A program made the position numbers and the translations under genes. Under the pieces are notes generated by a model. It worked only from the letters and a program-made list of their open reading frames with translations. It searched no databases and was not told the origin of the DNA. This document shows positions 1 through 11,020 of a stretch of 64,000 nucleotides of DNA, piece by piece (position 1 is the stretch's first letter; each line of letters begins with the position of its first letter). This stretch comes from Anoplopoma fimbria (taxonomy: Eukaryota; Chordata; Actinopteri; Perciformes; Anoplopomatidae): positions 14,212,744-14,276,743 of the forward strand of contig NC_072456.1 in the NCBI RefSeq assembly GCF_027596085.1, read 5' to 3'.

Positions 1-586
1 GATTTTTGTTTTTATTCTTTTGAACAAATGTACATACAAAAAATGTTGTGCTTTGATTATCAGCACAGATGAAAATATTTGACGAACCCTGTTATGAACC
101 ATTTTGCTGAGAAGGTTAGAATATTTTTCTTTTCTTTTTTTTTTTTAATTCTACAGCCCGAACGCTTAATTGGTTGATTGACAGTAATTGAAAGTTACAG
201 TGGTACTGCAGATTTTTATTTAAACTTAAGTTGCACTTTGCCTTTCAACCTTTATTTCATCTTCTTGCAATCAAAAGTATACTATTGCAATTGAAGTTTT
301 TATTTTTTTTATTTTACTATTTCAACCTCAAACAGAAGTATTATGAATACTGTTACTTAAAAACTGGTGCTCAACTAGTTTGACCTTTACCTAAGAAAGT
401 TTCACGTTTCTTGGTTTGTCACTCAGAGAAATCAATTATTGTATTGTGAATATCTGCCTTGTCCAATGAACAGTCTAATCGAATAGTTAATTTGGTGAAA
501 TACACTTATTCTCTTTCTTGCCAAGAGTTAGTGGAGAAAAATTGATACCAGTAGTATTGATCTTCTCATCTAAATCCCCATATTAA
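1..586. other. AT-rich noncoding stretch
   Basis: No convincing coding exon, RNA or repeat family is recognised here. The stretch has T-rich runs and short frames only. It may be intron or flank of the small membrane-protein exon that follows. Confidence 0.5.
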
Positions 587-757
587 ATGGTGGACGGACA
601 TTTTCATCCCGACAGGGTTGAAACATTGCCTTTGTTCAGACCAGGTACTTTTTGCGGAGCTTTAATCCTGTGTGGAGTTACTCTAATTGTCTTTCTTTCA
701 TCTGTTATCCTGCTCTTTGCCTACAGTAAATATAGGACAGGAAGTGCACACAATTAG
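587..757 (+). CDS. Possible small membrane protein, or last exon of an unidentified gene
   Basis: An ATG at 587 opens a 56-codon frame ending at TAG 755-757. The product is dominated by one hydrophobic segment (about residues 24-46, including GVTLIVFLSSVILLFAY) followed by a short basic tail, SKYRTG. An in-frame stop lies just before the ATG. An AG acceptor at 614-615 could instead make this the terminal exon of a longer single-pass membrane protein whose last residues are this segment. A poly(A) signal about 700 bases downstream fits a 3' UTR. I do not recognise the family. The frame could also be chance; the hydrophobic block with a charged end and the downstream AATAAA are the only support. 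Confidence 0.35.
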   Translation: MVDGHFHPDRVETLPLFRPGTFCGALILCGVTLIVFLSSVILLFAYSKYRTGSAHN

Positions 758-1460
758 CTGTAAAATCTCATGCATTGTCATAAACGGGCAGCGATGAGTG
801 ATGCGGCATTAATGCGCCTATTCATAACCCGTTTTTTGTAGGCTAAAAGTTCACTTAAGTGGCCTTTTTGAAGTTACATAAATAAAACAATACCATTGGT
901 TTGATTCTTAACAGGCTACTCCTCTGCAATAAACCCATCTGGAATTGTGTCATTGTAGCACCCTTTGGATAAAATCATCCATCTAATAACTATAAGGTAT
1001 AGCTGTACGCTTCATTACACTTACACCTTTTACTGTTTTTTGTTTTTGCTCCATCAAGCAAAGGTTCCTCTTTTTCTGTCTTTGAGTGTTGGTAGAAATA
1101 ACCTGTGCAACACTGGGAAACAGATGTTCTTTGTTTTGTTTTGGGAAATGTCTCCTTGAGGTTTGGTTTTGCTCTGGTGCACAGAGCCTCGTGTTGGTGT
1201 GAATGTTTGGGTGATCAACTTGCCTTGTTTGAATTCAGTGTCTTTGTGTTATTTTTGTTATTTTAGTTTCAAAGGAAGTCTGTTGAAACAATATAAATCC
1301 ATCTGCAATAAGAGTGGGATACTTATGTGCTCAAACTTCTGAATTGTGTGGTTGGTATTTATTTCTGATGAAGAGTTTTATTTATTTTTCGGTCAGCATT
1401 ACATTAAGTGTAATACTGTTTTGCACCATGGATAAAACTGTTAAATGCTGTAAATGAATT

Positions 1461-1466
1461 AAATAA
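1461..1466 (+). other. Candidate poly(A) signal AATAAA
   Basis: AATAAA is followed by a T/GT-rich stretch. It lies about 700 bases after the stop of the small membrane-protein frame and would end its 3' UTR. It is not assigned to any other gene. Confidence 0.4.
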
Positions 1467-1531
1467 AGTATTTTTTGTTCATTTCCTACATATTTTTCTA
1501 AAAATCATTGTTAAACATTGACATTATAGAG

Positions 1532-1862
1532 CAGTGGTTCTCAAATGGGGGTACGTGTACCCCTGGGGGTACGTGAAGGCACTCCAGGGGGTACGTGAGA
1601 TTTAAAATATATATATTTTAAATCCTTTAAAAATAGTTATTTAATAAATATTCAATAAAATATAAGTTTATGTTCATAAACTGAATTCAATGCAACAATG
1701 CAATCTTCAGTGTTGACAGTTTAATAAATCAGACACTGATGGCAGAGCGCTGTGTATTACATATTTTTTTCAACCAAAAATGCTTTGCGCTGGTTAGGGG
1801 GTACTTGGCTGAAAAAATATTTCACAGGGGTTACATCACTGAAAAAAGGTTGAGAACCACTG
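1532..1862. mobile_element. hAT-type miniature inverted-repeat element
   Basis: The element is 331 bp and is bounded by 13-bp terminal inverted repeats: CAGTGGTTCTCAA at 1532 and its complement ending at 1862. Flanking octamers ttatagag (1524-1531) and ctatagag (1863-1870) match at 7 of 8 positions. That is the 8-bp target duplication typical of hAT transposons. The interior holds repeated GGGGGTACGTG phrases and an AT-rich middle with no transposase frame, so it is non-autonomous. Confidence 0.85.
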
Positions 1863-2139
1863 CTATAGAGACAATAAAATGTCAGTGCGTCACATTGACC
1901 GTAAAAAGAAGTCTGTAGTTGATTAACCACTCTGTAAACGCAATAACCTGACTAACCAAGCAAATCGTGGTATGCTATGAGTTGTCAGCACTTTAGACTG
2001 CACAATAAAAATACAGTCAGGAAATGGAGCATGTAGTTTTCTAGCCTGCTTCTCCATCCTCAAGTTTCAGGGGAAAGTTGTAAAAAGTGTTGTAAAATGA
2101 TGCTTCTTGTCACCGCTGTCTAAGTGGAACATAAAATCT

Positions 2140-2210
2140 AGATAAGATAAAAGAATCCTTTATTAGTCCCGCAGCGGGGAAATGTACAGGATTACAGCAG
2201 CATAGACATT
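2140..2210 (-). repeat. LINE/SINE 3' tail with ATAAG-type repeats
   Basis: GATAAGATAA followed by CCTTTATTAGTCCCGCAGCG is the reverse complement of a tail seen again at 17.37 kb (same strand) and 57.4 kb (plus strand, with a long TCTTA run). Three copies in one window mark it as a dispersed retroelement 3' end. The family name is not certain; it is most like an L2/CR1-type tail. Confidence 0.7.
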
Positions 2211-3064
2211 TGACATCTGTGCACTCTGAGATATGAGTTTACAGTTTTCCATTAAATCTGGCCTGTTCGTTTGTCATGGTCAGGTTATAATGTGATGATC
2301 AGTCGTGACGCTGGTCAGATGGGTTAGCATGTGAGTACTGTAGCTTTATGTGACAGCTAGATTACAAAGGTTTATAAAGTGAGTTTTCATTCTTATTCAT
2401 CTAAAACTTACTGTGTGACATTGGAAGCGTCTTGTTGGGCAAATCTGGCGCTGCTCCAACAAACATATTTTGCCCTATTGTAGTGTCAAAAGGTTTGAGC
2501 ATGATTTATCTTAAATCCAGTGTACATAACAATACAAATACAAAGCTCATGTAAACCCAAATCAATATGACCCGGAATCTTCTGATAATAATCAATATCC
2601 CATGTAAGAGAGTCAATCAGGGCATAGTGCTAGTCAAGTCTAATAAACCTACTTGATTTAAAAGTGCTGGTAGCAATGGATAGCAAAGTCAGTTGGTCAG
2701 TCGGTCCAACTATTGGATAGATTGCCATGAAACTTGGAACATGTGCGATCATGGTGCCCAGAGGAAGAATCCTACGAACTTTGGTGATTCTCAGACTTTT
2801 CTTGTACATTTTATCTAGTCCATTTCTTTGGTTAATGTTCAAATACATGAGCAACCAATGACATCCCCATCAGTCTCAGCACGACTTGTGTTTAGTGTTA
2901 ATTAGCAAATATATATCATGTTAGCATTAAGTTAACACTTTATATTAGAAACATTATAACACACAATTGATATTGAAAGCTTACAGGCCAGCCTGTCCTT
3001 CATACCTGTAGAATAACACTGTTTATAGATTGAAAATTGCTTGAAAACAATCTGCTGTAGGTTA

Positions 3065-3068
<4 letters not shown>

Positions 3069-3097
<29 letters not shown>
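3069..3097. repeat. (AT)n microsatellite
   Basis: A perfect dinucleotide run of about 14 units, upstream of kcnv2. Confidence 0.95.
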
Positions 3098-3100
<3 letters not shown>

Positions 3101-3692
3101 TCACACTTCCCCTTTAACAAGACTAAAAGTATTCCTTTAAAATAATTTCTTATAACGAGTAAAGACTTATGAGAGTAGTTTGAGGAAATTAACGAGGACA
3201 AGAATGGAAAAATATTTCATTTAAAAAGAGCAATAAGAAGAACATCAACTCAACCTCAGTTGGCCCTTGGTCTTGACGCTTCAAAATCCTTAAATCAACT
3301 TTGTTTCCTAATCCCGCCCTCCTCCTATATTTACAACTTCTTAAGTAGACTTGGAAGGGCACCAGTGAAATAAACAGATTAAATCCTTTGCTGCTTGTCC
3401 TTGATCTCCCAATCTGTTGAATCAAATGCACATGTGTTGTCTGTACAGTAACAGTCAGAGAAGCGAATCTCCTCCTGACTATGTGGACTACATTCTCAGC
3501 CACAACTGAGCCAGAAAAAACAGGAAGAGCTGCTATTCACTGGGATATCAGTTCCTGCAGGACCAAACACGAGGTGCCGAGATGCTGAGATACCAAATGT
3601 TGCTATAATTACTTTCTTGGAGTGTTTCCTGTTATGCTTTTTTTCCCTCTTTGTTCTGTGCCATTGGCTTCCTGCCTTGAATGACCGTCACC

Positions 3693-6600
3693 ATGGCTTC
3701 AGAGACGGCTACACTGCAGAGATGTTTGCAAAACCGTCGCTCGACCATCAACTGTCTATCAAAGGGTGTAGAGGACAACCAAACATTCCCATTTTCTCAG
3801 GAGAAAACAGTTAAAGCATGGACATCTCTGGAGATTCTGGACATTCCTGACATCAAAGCAGACGAGAGACCCAAACAACCACAGAGCATCAGTGTTAATG
3901 TCGGAGGGAAAGTGTTTCATATCCCCAAACAGTGTGCCGCTAACTATCCTAACACCCGAATAGGCTCATTGGCCCTCTGCAGGGACAGAGCGAAACTCCT
4001 CACACTGTGTGACGATTACTCTGTACGTAAGGACGAGTTCTTCTTTGACCGTGACCCTGCCTTCTTCCACCACATCTGCCATTTCTACACAAGCGGAGTG
4101 CTGTGGGTCATACGGGAAATGTGCCCCATCCACTTCGAGGAAGAGATTGCATACTGGGGCTTGAGCCTGAAGTACACCCAGCGCTGCTGCTGGATGATGT
4201 TGGAGGAGAAGCTGGATGAGGTGAAAGACTACCTGAAGGTGGAGAGGGAGCTGATGGCAGAGCTAGAGGTAAAGTATGACGAAGAGTGTTTCAAGGACAT
4301 GGTCTTTGGGAATATGCGCAAGACCCTGTGGGACCTTGTGGAGAATCCGTACTCTTCAACCCTTGCGAAGGCTTTCACGATTCTCTCAAACCTTTTTGTG
4401 CTCTTCTCCATCGTCGCAATGAGTCTAAACACCGTTGAGGAACTTAAAGTGTATCAAATCAACGGTAAAACCCACATGGAATGGGTAGAGATCATCACCA
4501 TTGTGTTCTTCACCTTTGAATATTTAATTCGTCTTGTCACCACTCCTGACGTGACAATGTTTTTGAAATGTGGACTCAACTTCGTGGACATGGTGGCAGT
4601 CGTACCTTATTTCATCCAGATCATCTTTGAGGTCTTCACTGACACTGAGAATGCGAATGCACAGGACCTCACGGCCATGGCCCGGGTCAGCAAGCTCAGC
4701 CACGTTCTCAAAGTTCTCAAGCTGCTGCGGATTTTTCGGATCTTGAAGCTGGCTCGACACTCCACTGGAATGAGAGCGTTTGGGTTCACCCTGCGGCAGT
4801 GTTACCAGCAGGCCTCTTGCATTCTTCTCTTCATTGCCATGGGAATCTTCACTTTCTCTGCTCTCCTTCATTCAGCAGAGAGGGGAACTGAGGGATCTCC
4901 TATCAGCAGTATCCCATATGCCTGGTGGTGGGCTGCAGTGAGTATAGCTGGAAAATCTCTTATTTCTCATTCTAGCTGCAAATTATATTTGGTTGAAAAA
5001 CAAACCTGTAGGCTCTTTCAAAGAAAATGAATGTTTTCACTTTATGAAGATTGAATCCACTTGCTTTTATGAATGGACAGGAACAAAACTCTCAGATGCC
5101 GTATTATTTATGTGCTTGAACTAACATGGAAATGCTCTATTTTCTCAATAGCATCTGAAGATAAACCTTACACCTAAAAAATACAGTTTACGTTACTATT
5201 GATGTTGTTAGCTAACTGTGCTTTAAAAAAACTATGCTCTAAATATTGCCCTGACAAAAACATGGTGTTATCCTCAGAACTGGTCCTTGTAGTATCGGTG
5301 TAGCTGTGTGTTTCCAACTAATACAATTGACAGTGTGAGTGGGAAGCCAGAGAGGGATAAAGGTCTACGTGTATGCAATTTCTTCTTGGGTTCATTTTGA
5401 CATGTTTTATTAATAAATACGTACCTAACTTGACTTAAAATAATTGAATAGTTTTTTCCACCCATAATGCTTATAATAGAGGTTGTATTTTTGTAGGCCA
5501 ACCAAGGATGTTAGCATGGCACTTGTATCTTGACAATTAATCTATTTTGGATTATTGCAGAAAATAACATCTGCGGAATATACAAATGTACGATAGTTAC
5601 ACGTTTTTTTAACCATGTTATCCCCACAAATAATCACCACAAGAGGGGCATTTACTGACACATGTTAAGTCATAGAACAAAACATTCAAATCTTTTAAAC
5701 TTGTGTTAACCACAGACCTTACAGGCATCTAGCCAAAACCCATAAACAAAACCATTGACTTTGAAATGAGGGAACTGGAAGTGCAAAAATGCCAACTAAT
5801 CTCCGGGTTTTATGATTCATTCCTTCACCAGTCTTTAAATTCCAACTTTATTTTCTGTTTATCCGACACCTTTACTGTCAGACCTGGTGTGTTGGTTATT
5901 CTGCTCTATACAAGTAGTTTTTACTGTTTAACACTTTACTTTAACCCCTCCTTGTCACCAGCGTGGTACAATTTATCAACAGGGCAAAATCAAGACTATA
6001 GAAGTAGCATGAAAATGTAATCACTGAGACCCCTTTTCTTGCTCTGTGGTGAAGAAGTAAAAACATTAGACGCAATGATTATTATATTTCAAACCAGTTG
6101 GCTGATCTCTTACAGGCTGCTTACTAATAAGTCTCAAATAAAGAATTCAGCCGGGACAACAAAAAACAAGCCCATGTCTTGTCCATTTGAACCTTTAGAT
6201 AGGAATGGTAGCCTGATTGTACAGAATGCAGTCTTAGAAAGTTCTCAGCTTTGAATGTTTCATATAGCAACAGCAGCTGTTGTGTGCCGTTAACATTGGC
6301 TTGCTTTGCATAAACTTCCCCTAATTGATGAAATCCTAATAGTTTTGCCTGTTTAGCAGCATTTTAACTATAAAGTATTTCTAGAGATAAGAAATGTTCT
6401 CATCAGTTGGTGGAGCTTCTGTTGTTGTGCCACTGGGGCCCTGTATTAAACTAATTGAATTCACTTTAATCTCATTGTTATAATTATTATGAAGAATCAT
6501 GATATAGTCAAGAAACTGTTAATGAAACTTGAATAACATGGGTCTGTTTTCTTTTCTCTCTTAGGTCAGCATCTCCACTGTGGGCTACGGGGATGTGGTA

Positions 6601-6852
6601 CCTGTGACTATTTTGGGCCGCATTGTGGCCTTTGGCTGCATCTCTTTTGGTATCATCCTAAATGGTATGCCGATCTCTTTCCTCTTTAACAAGTTCTCTG
6701 ATTACTACGCTAAGCTAAAAGCAGAGGAGTACAACATTAAGTCAGTGGAGAAGCGCTTTCAGCTAAAGAAGCGCCTCCAACGCAGAATGCAAATGTGTTT
6801 TCATTACTCGGAAGAAGACAATACAGACAGCCGCTGTGACTGCCACCGTTGA
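3693..6852 (+). CDS. kcnv2: Silent voltage-gated K+ channel subunit Kv8.2
   Basis: Two coding exons, 3693-4937 and 6565-6852, join in phase 0 (donor GTGAGT, acceptor CTCTTAG) to give 510 residues; human KCNV2 has 545 and the same two-exon plan. Exon 1 encodes the T1 tetramerisation domain (VNVGG at about residue 68), S1-S5 and the S4 sensor ([17 protein letters not shown]). Exon 2 opens with [10 protein letters not shown], the selectivity filter, then S6 ([10 protein letters not shown]). S6 lacks the PxP bend of conducting Kv1-4 channels, as expected for a modifier subunit that works only as a heteromer with Kv2-type partners. In mammals this occurs in photoreceptor inner segments. An ATG 12 bases upstream (3681) is in frame, but the second, at 3693, has the better context (gtcaccATGG) and is chosen. 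A long hydrophilic N-terminus precedes T1. No lesions are seen. Zebrafish has two kcnv2 copies; which one this is cannot be decided here. Confidence 0.95.
4938..6564 (+). other. Intron of kcnv2
   Basis: A 1.6-kb intron that splits the pore loop just before the filter. It has a GT donor at 4938 and an AG acceptor at 6563-6564 behind a pyrimidine tract. No repeat family or internal gene is recognised. Confidence 0.9.
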
Positions 6853-7427
6853 TTGAAACTTAACCTTATCATTTATTGGGGTGTGATGTTTGGAAACATG
6901 TTGCTTGGAAAAACATGAAACCTCTCAAGTTTACCATTCATGACAATGTGATATGTACAGCTGAATCTAAAAAAGTTAAAAGAGGATGTAGGTGAGAAAG
7001 AAGACAGGAGCATAAGTTGAGGGTTACTTTGCAAAGTTTTCACAGATGCAGTGTCGCTTCAGTCCATTGCATTGTAAACAGATAGCTGCGAACCACGGAA
7101 ACATGATGATTTTAAGCAATTGTATTTGCAGTTTCTAATCAAATAACTTATGATAGCATTAAAAGAAAGTTAGGGGTCTGTACAGGGCCTTAAGTTTTTA
7201 ATACATAATCAAGTTGCACATAAGTTGCATCCACATTGACTCTTTACTTGACTTGAACTTAGAGCTTGCAAATGTAAACAATGAGTGCCTGTAAATGAAT
7301 AGACTCCCCACTGAAGTGAATGATTCAAGTGTTGAAGTCTTTAAACTGTAAAACGCTGTGTATGGTGTATCAGGTGATATATATACATTGTTTTTTCCTA
7401 TTGATGTCATGTATGTTAAGTGATCAC

Positions 7428-7433
7428 AATAAA
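7428..7433 (+). other. Candidate kcnv2 poly(A) signal
   Basis: AATAAA occurs 576 bases past the kcnv2 stop codon. Other A-rich hexamers are nearby, so the cleavage site is not fixed. Confidence 0.5.
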
Positions 7434-9085
7434 AGCAGACTGATGACTTGCATTAAATCACTGGAGGGTATTGAACTGAAAACACAACTGTCAGTGTGTG
7501 AATACTTGTAGACTGGAAAATCAGCAGTACAGATACCAACAGACAAAAGGTTTCCCAATATAGTAATTAAAATTATACAAAGTCAATACTTTACGGCTTG
7601 ACAGTGAAAAACATTCTGGTTAAAAACACCACTGTTATAACACCACTTTTAATTGTTGTCATGTTTGCGGTTGGAAACACCCGGGTTGAGGTTTACGCTG
7701 TAAATTGGAAGAGCCTATATAACAAAAAAAGAAAAGAATACATTTTCTATGGCCTAGCAAACAGCTTTGCATTACAGCATATTCAATGGAAAATGGTATT
7801 GAGGAAATGTTCTCACTATTTATTCTGATTGTAAGAGTTTAACATATAACCCTATACTAAAAATAGTTAAAGCAAAAGTTCCAAATTTTGGGAAATATGC
7901 TTATTTGCTTTCTAGCGCATAGTTAGATGAGAAGATCGATATCAATCTTATATCTATCCAGTGATTATGAAGTTACAGCAACGAGCTATCCTAGCCAGTT
8001 AGCTTCTTATTGGATCCTGTCTTTGTGCTAAGCTAACCAGCTGCTGGCAGGTATGAGGTAGGTATCCTCTCATTTTCGCCACAAAATGAAACGCGTTTTC
8101 CTTAAATGTTGAACTTTTGCTTTGATAATATATTAGGTAGGCTAGTAAACCTACAACATAATATATGTTTTAGCCACGTGGGGGACAGCTCAACAAGCTG
8201 TAAACACAAAAAACTCTTATTCTAACAACCAGCCGACACAAGCAAAAATAGCATTCTTTTAAAGTCTTTAGTCTAATAATCTCCCTCCTCTTTGTTTTTG
8301 GTGGAAATATCTGCTGCTAAATGAGAAATCTACCAATGTCTGTTGTATTTCCGTCTTTGTGAGTTTAGCCAACACAGCTGCCAGTATCTAAAAATGCTGC
8401 TTATGAGAGCATGGAGCTTAAATTAAAACGGTAAAGTAAGGGGTGATAAAACCAAAACTATGAGCAAGAAGACACTCAATTAATGTCTTTGGACAGAAGA
8501 ACTCTGTCAATATCAAGTATTGAATATTCAAACTAGTCAGAGTGGATGCATCAGCGAGCTAGACCAGAGTCTCACAGGGCGTGAGAGCAGAAAAAGAGGT
8601 AGCTGGGCCAACGGCTGTGGAGCAGACTGACAGGCACACAGGTAGAAACACAGATAAACAAGGTTCAGTTAATTAAAAAGTAAAATAGAGTTTAGCTGCA
8701 GCATTATCCCATGGCGGAACTACCTGCCGAAGACTGGACTGTAGAGCAAAGGGTAAATATACCTCATGAACTTGATGAGTTGGATTACTCTAAGGTTTGC
8801 ACGTTGCTTAGCAGCAGGATTGGGTAAGAGTGCCACTCCCAGACAACCAAAAACCAACAGAAAACACTAAGGAAGGGGAAAGAAGAGAAACACAAGGAAT
8901 GACGCAGAAGCACAGCTGGGACCATGATACCAAGCTGGAGTTGTCATGTGACATTATGAAGCAGAGTTACGCAGCTGCACCGGACCAGGATCCACCTACA
9001 TGTGGAACTATGTAGGTGTGTGTTTTTGACTTTTATTGTTGACTTTAGCATCAATATTTTTTTAAGCAATTTCCTGTTTTATTAA
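7434..9085. other. Intergenic stretch with one tiny frame
   Basis: Mostly AT-rich noncoding DNA. An ATG at 8711 opens a 38-codon frame beginning MAELPAEDWTVEQRV and ending at TAA 8825-8827. That stop overlaps a good donor (GG|GTAAGAG at 8824), so it could be a first coding exon, but no downstream partner was found. No other feature is recognised. Confidence 0.4.
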
Positions 9086-9455
9086 GTAAATAGGGCTAGC
9101 ACTGTCGCCTCACAGCAAGAGGGGCCTGGGTTCAATTCCCGGGCTGGACAACCTTCTGTGAGGAGTTTGCATGTTCTCCCCATGTCAGCGTGGGTTCTCT
9201 CCGGGTTCTCCGGCTTCCTCCCACAGTCTAAAGACATGCAGCTTAGGTTAATTGAAGACTCTAAATTGCCCGTAGGTGTGGATGTGAGTGTGAATGGTTG
9301 TTTGTCTCTATATGTCAGCCCTGCGACAGACTGGCGACCTGTCCAGGGTGTACCCTGCCTTCGCCCATTGACAGCTGGGATCGGCTCCAGCACCTGCGAC
9401 CCTTAAATGGATAAGCAGGTTACGGAAAATGGATGGATGGATGGATTAAGTAAAT
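9086..9455 (+). repeat. tRNA-headed SINE-like repeat
   Basis: The head (GCACTGTCGCCTCACAGCAA) resembles a tRNA. It carries a B-box match, GGTTCAATTCC, at 9129-9139. A long conserved body follows (CTCCCACAGTCTAAAGACAT, then CCTGTCCAGGGTGTACCCTG), and the 3' end is a run of ATGG units. This is the layout of an abundant fish short interspersed repeat with a LINE-type tail. Short frames across it on both strands are not genes. Confidence 0.75.
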
Positions 9456-10660
9456 AATGACTTATGATACGATGATTAATATCGGATCATTAAATAAGTT
9501 ACTGATAGCAGTGTGATTATTCGTAATAAGAATGAGCCATTATCGCTACTGTATAATGAAAATTCATTCAGATCCGGCCGTTAAGGCTGTGGCAGAATTT
9601 GTCTTTTTTTCCCCCACGTATTCTTCTTTTTGTCAAAATCTGGTGCCTACATTACCCCAAATGCAACTTGTTCGCCAACAGTTTGGATATTCCAGTGTGT
9701 CATGCTAGTAGCTGCTAATGTAGCCTCAAGTATAGATGGTGAACTCTCTTCTTATAAGTCAACACTTTTTTTTTAAACTTGTAGTCAAAACATCAAATGA
9801 CCCCTTGTGTCCTACGGAAACATCAGCTTTCACTATTATAATTTCAATTATTTTATCACAGCTTTGATCATTATTTTGGGTTTGTAAAAAATCTAAAGGA
9901 TCCAATCAGCTGATCTTCACTGTAAATATTAACAGAATACTAAACCTCAATCTAAAGTCAAGAGTCAGATCATCTTCACTAGTTCATCAATGATACCATG
10001 AATAGTACATAAACAATGACCTTAAAACCAAGAAGCCAAGTCTCTTTGTATAGCTCCAATAAAATACAGTGCACTGTTTCAAGCAGCTTTATGTGCCCAC
10101 CACATAAATTGTTCCAGACCTAGATCATCCTCTCGGGAAGTCAAACCACAGTCCATTTGTCACAATTTGGCTCTGAGCCTTGTCGCCGCCCTGCTCGGCT
10201 CATTCCCTGCTGTCCTCAAAACATGCTTGATATTTATGTATCGCTGTGTCAATGTAGACTTTGACATTTCCGCGCTTTATAACACATTAAATCTTAGTGT
10301 TTCTGAGGTTTATCTCTATTTTATAACAGTGAAATACAGTTCAAAGAAAGTAAAGCTTTTCTTGTTTAGTTTTGCTTTCTTGCTCTTGTGTACACTCTGC
10401 CTACAAAAATAATCAGCAGCTGGATAAATACTGAAAATAAATGCTTGTATACAGTCTACAAGCTACTGGGCCTTTCCAATATCTAGCTATGCATAGACCT
10501 GAGTGCAGAATGAACTATTATGCCAATTGTCTGATGTAGGGGCAGTTGCTGTGTTAACAGTTTTAAAAATATATATCTTACGTGCTTGTTAGCAACTGTA
10601 AAAAAAATAAAAAAATAAAAAAATTAAGTAAAAGTAGGCAGTGTGAATAGCATAAAGTTA
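9456..10660. other. Intergenic, nothing recognised
   Basis: AT-rich DNA without a supported exon, RNA or named repeat; a short A-rich run lies at about 10600-10625. Confidence 0.5.
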
Positions 10661-10664
10661 GATG

Positions 10665-10723
<59 letters not shown>

Positions 10724-10772
10724 GAGATGGATAGATAGATAGGATAGATAGATAGATGGATGGAGATGGATG

Positions 10773-10857
<85 letters not shown>

Positions 10858-10879
10858 ATAAATAAATAAATAGATAGAG
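10661..10879. repeat. (GATA)n microsatellite
   Basis: About 220 bp of GATA units, with a few GATG, GGAT and AATA variants in the middle and at the right end. Translated on the minus strand it yields IYLS repeats that look like frames but are not genes. Confidence 0.97.
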
Positions 10880-11020
10880 TATGTGACGCTCTCCTTCGGG
10901 TCGACTGACGCAGCAGAAGAAGGCACCGCCCAACAGGCTGACAGCAGAGATATGCTGCTGCACTGCTGCACACTGGATTTATCAACAGTCACTGGAGCTA
11001 CAGAGCTATTTCCTTTAACG
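10880..11020 (+). promoter_or_regulatory. Possible promoter and noncoding exon 1 of b3gnt3
   Basis: A local island richer in G and C, with CpGs, ends at a good donor (CTTTAACG|GTAAGC, 11020/11021). It lies upstream of the b3gnt3 coding exon, which has a strong acceptor just before its ATG and so needs a 5' noncoding exon. The pairing is inferred from position and splice motifs only. Confidence 0.3.

Noticed and set aside
3617..3814. Frame starting before kcnv2 at 3617
   Set aside because: It starts at TTG, overlaps the kcnv2 start in another frame and ends inside it; kcnv2 explains the coding signal.
9082..9406. Open frames on both strands over 9.1-9.4 kb
   Set aside because: They lie wholly in a SINE-like repeat with a tRNA-type head and ATGG tail.
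10578..10992. Three minus-strand frames rich in IYLS repeats
   Set aside because: They are translations of the GATA microsatellite in three frames.
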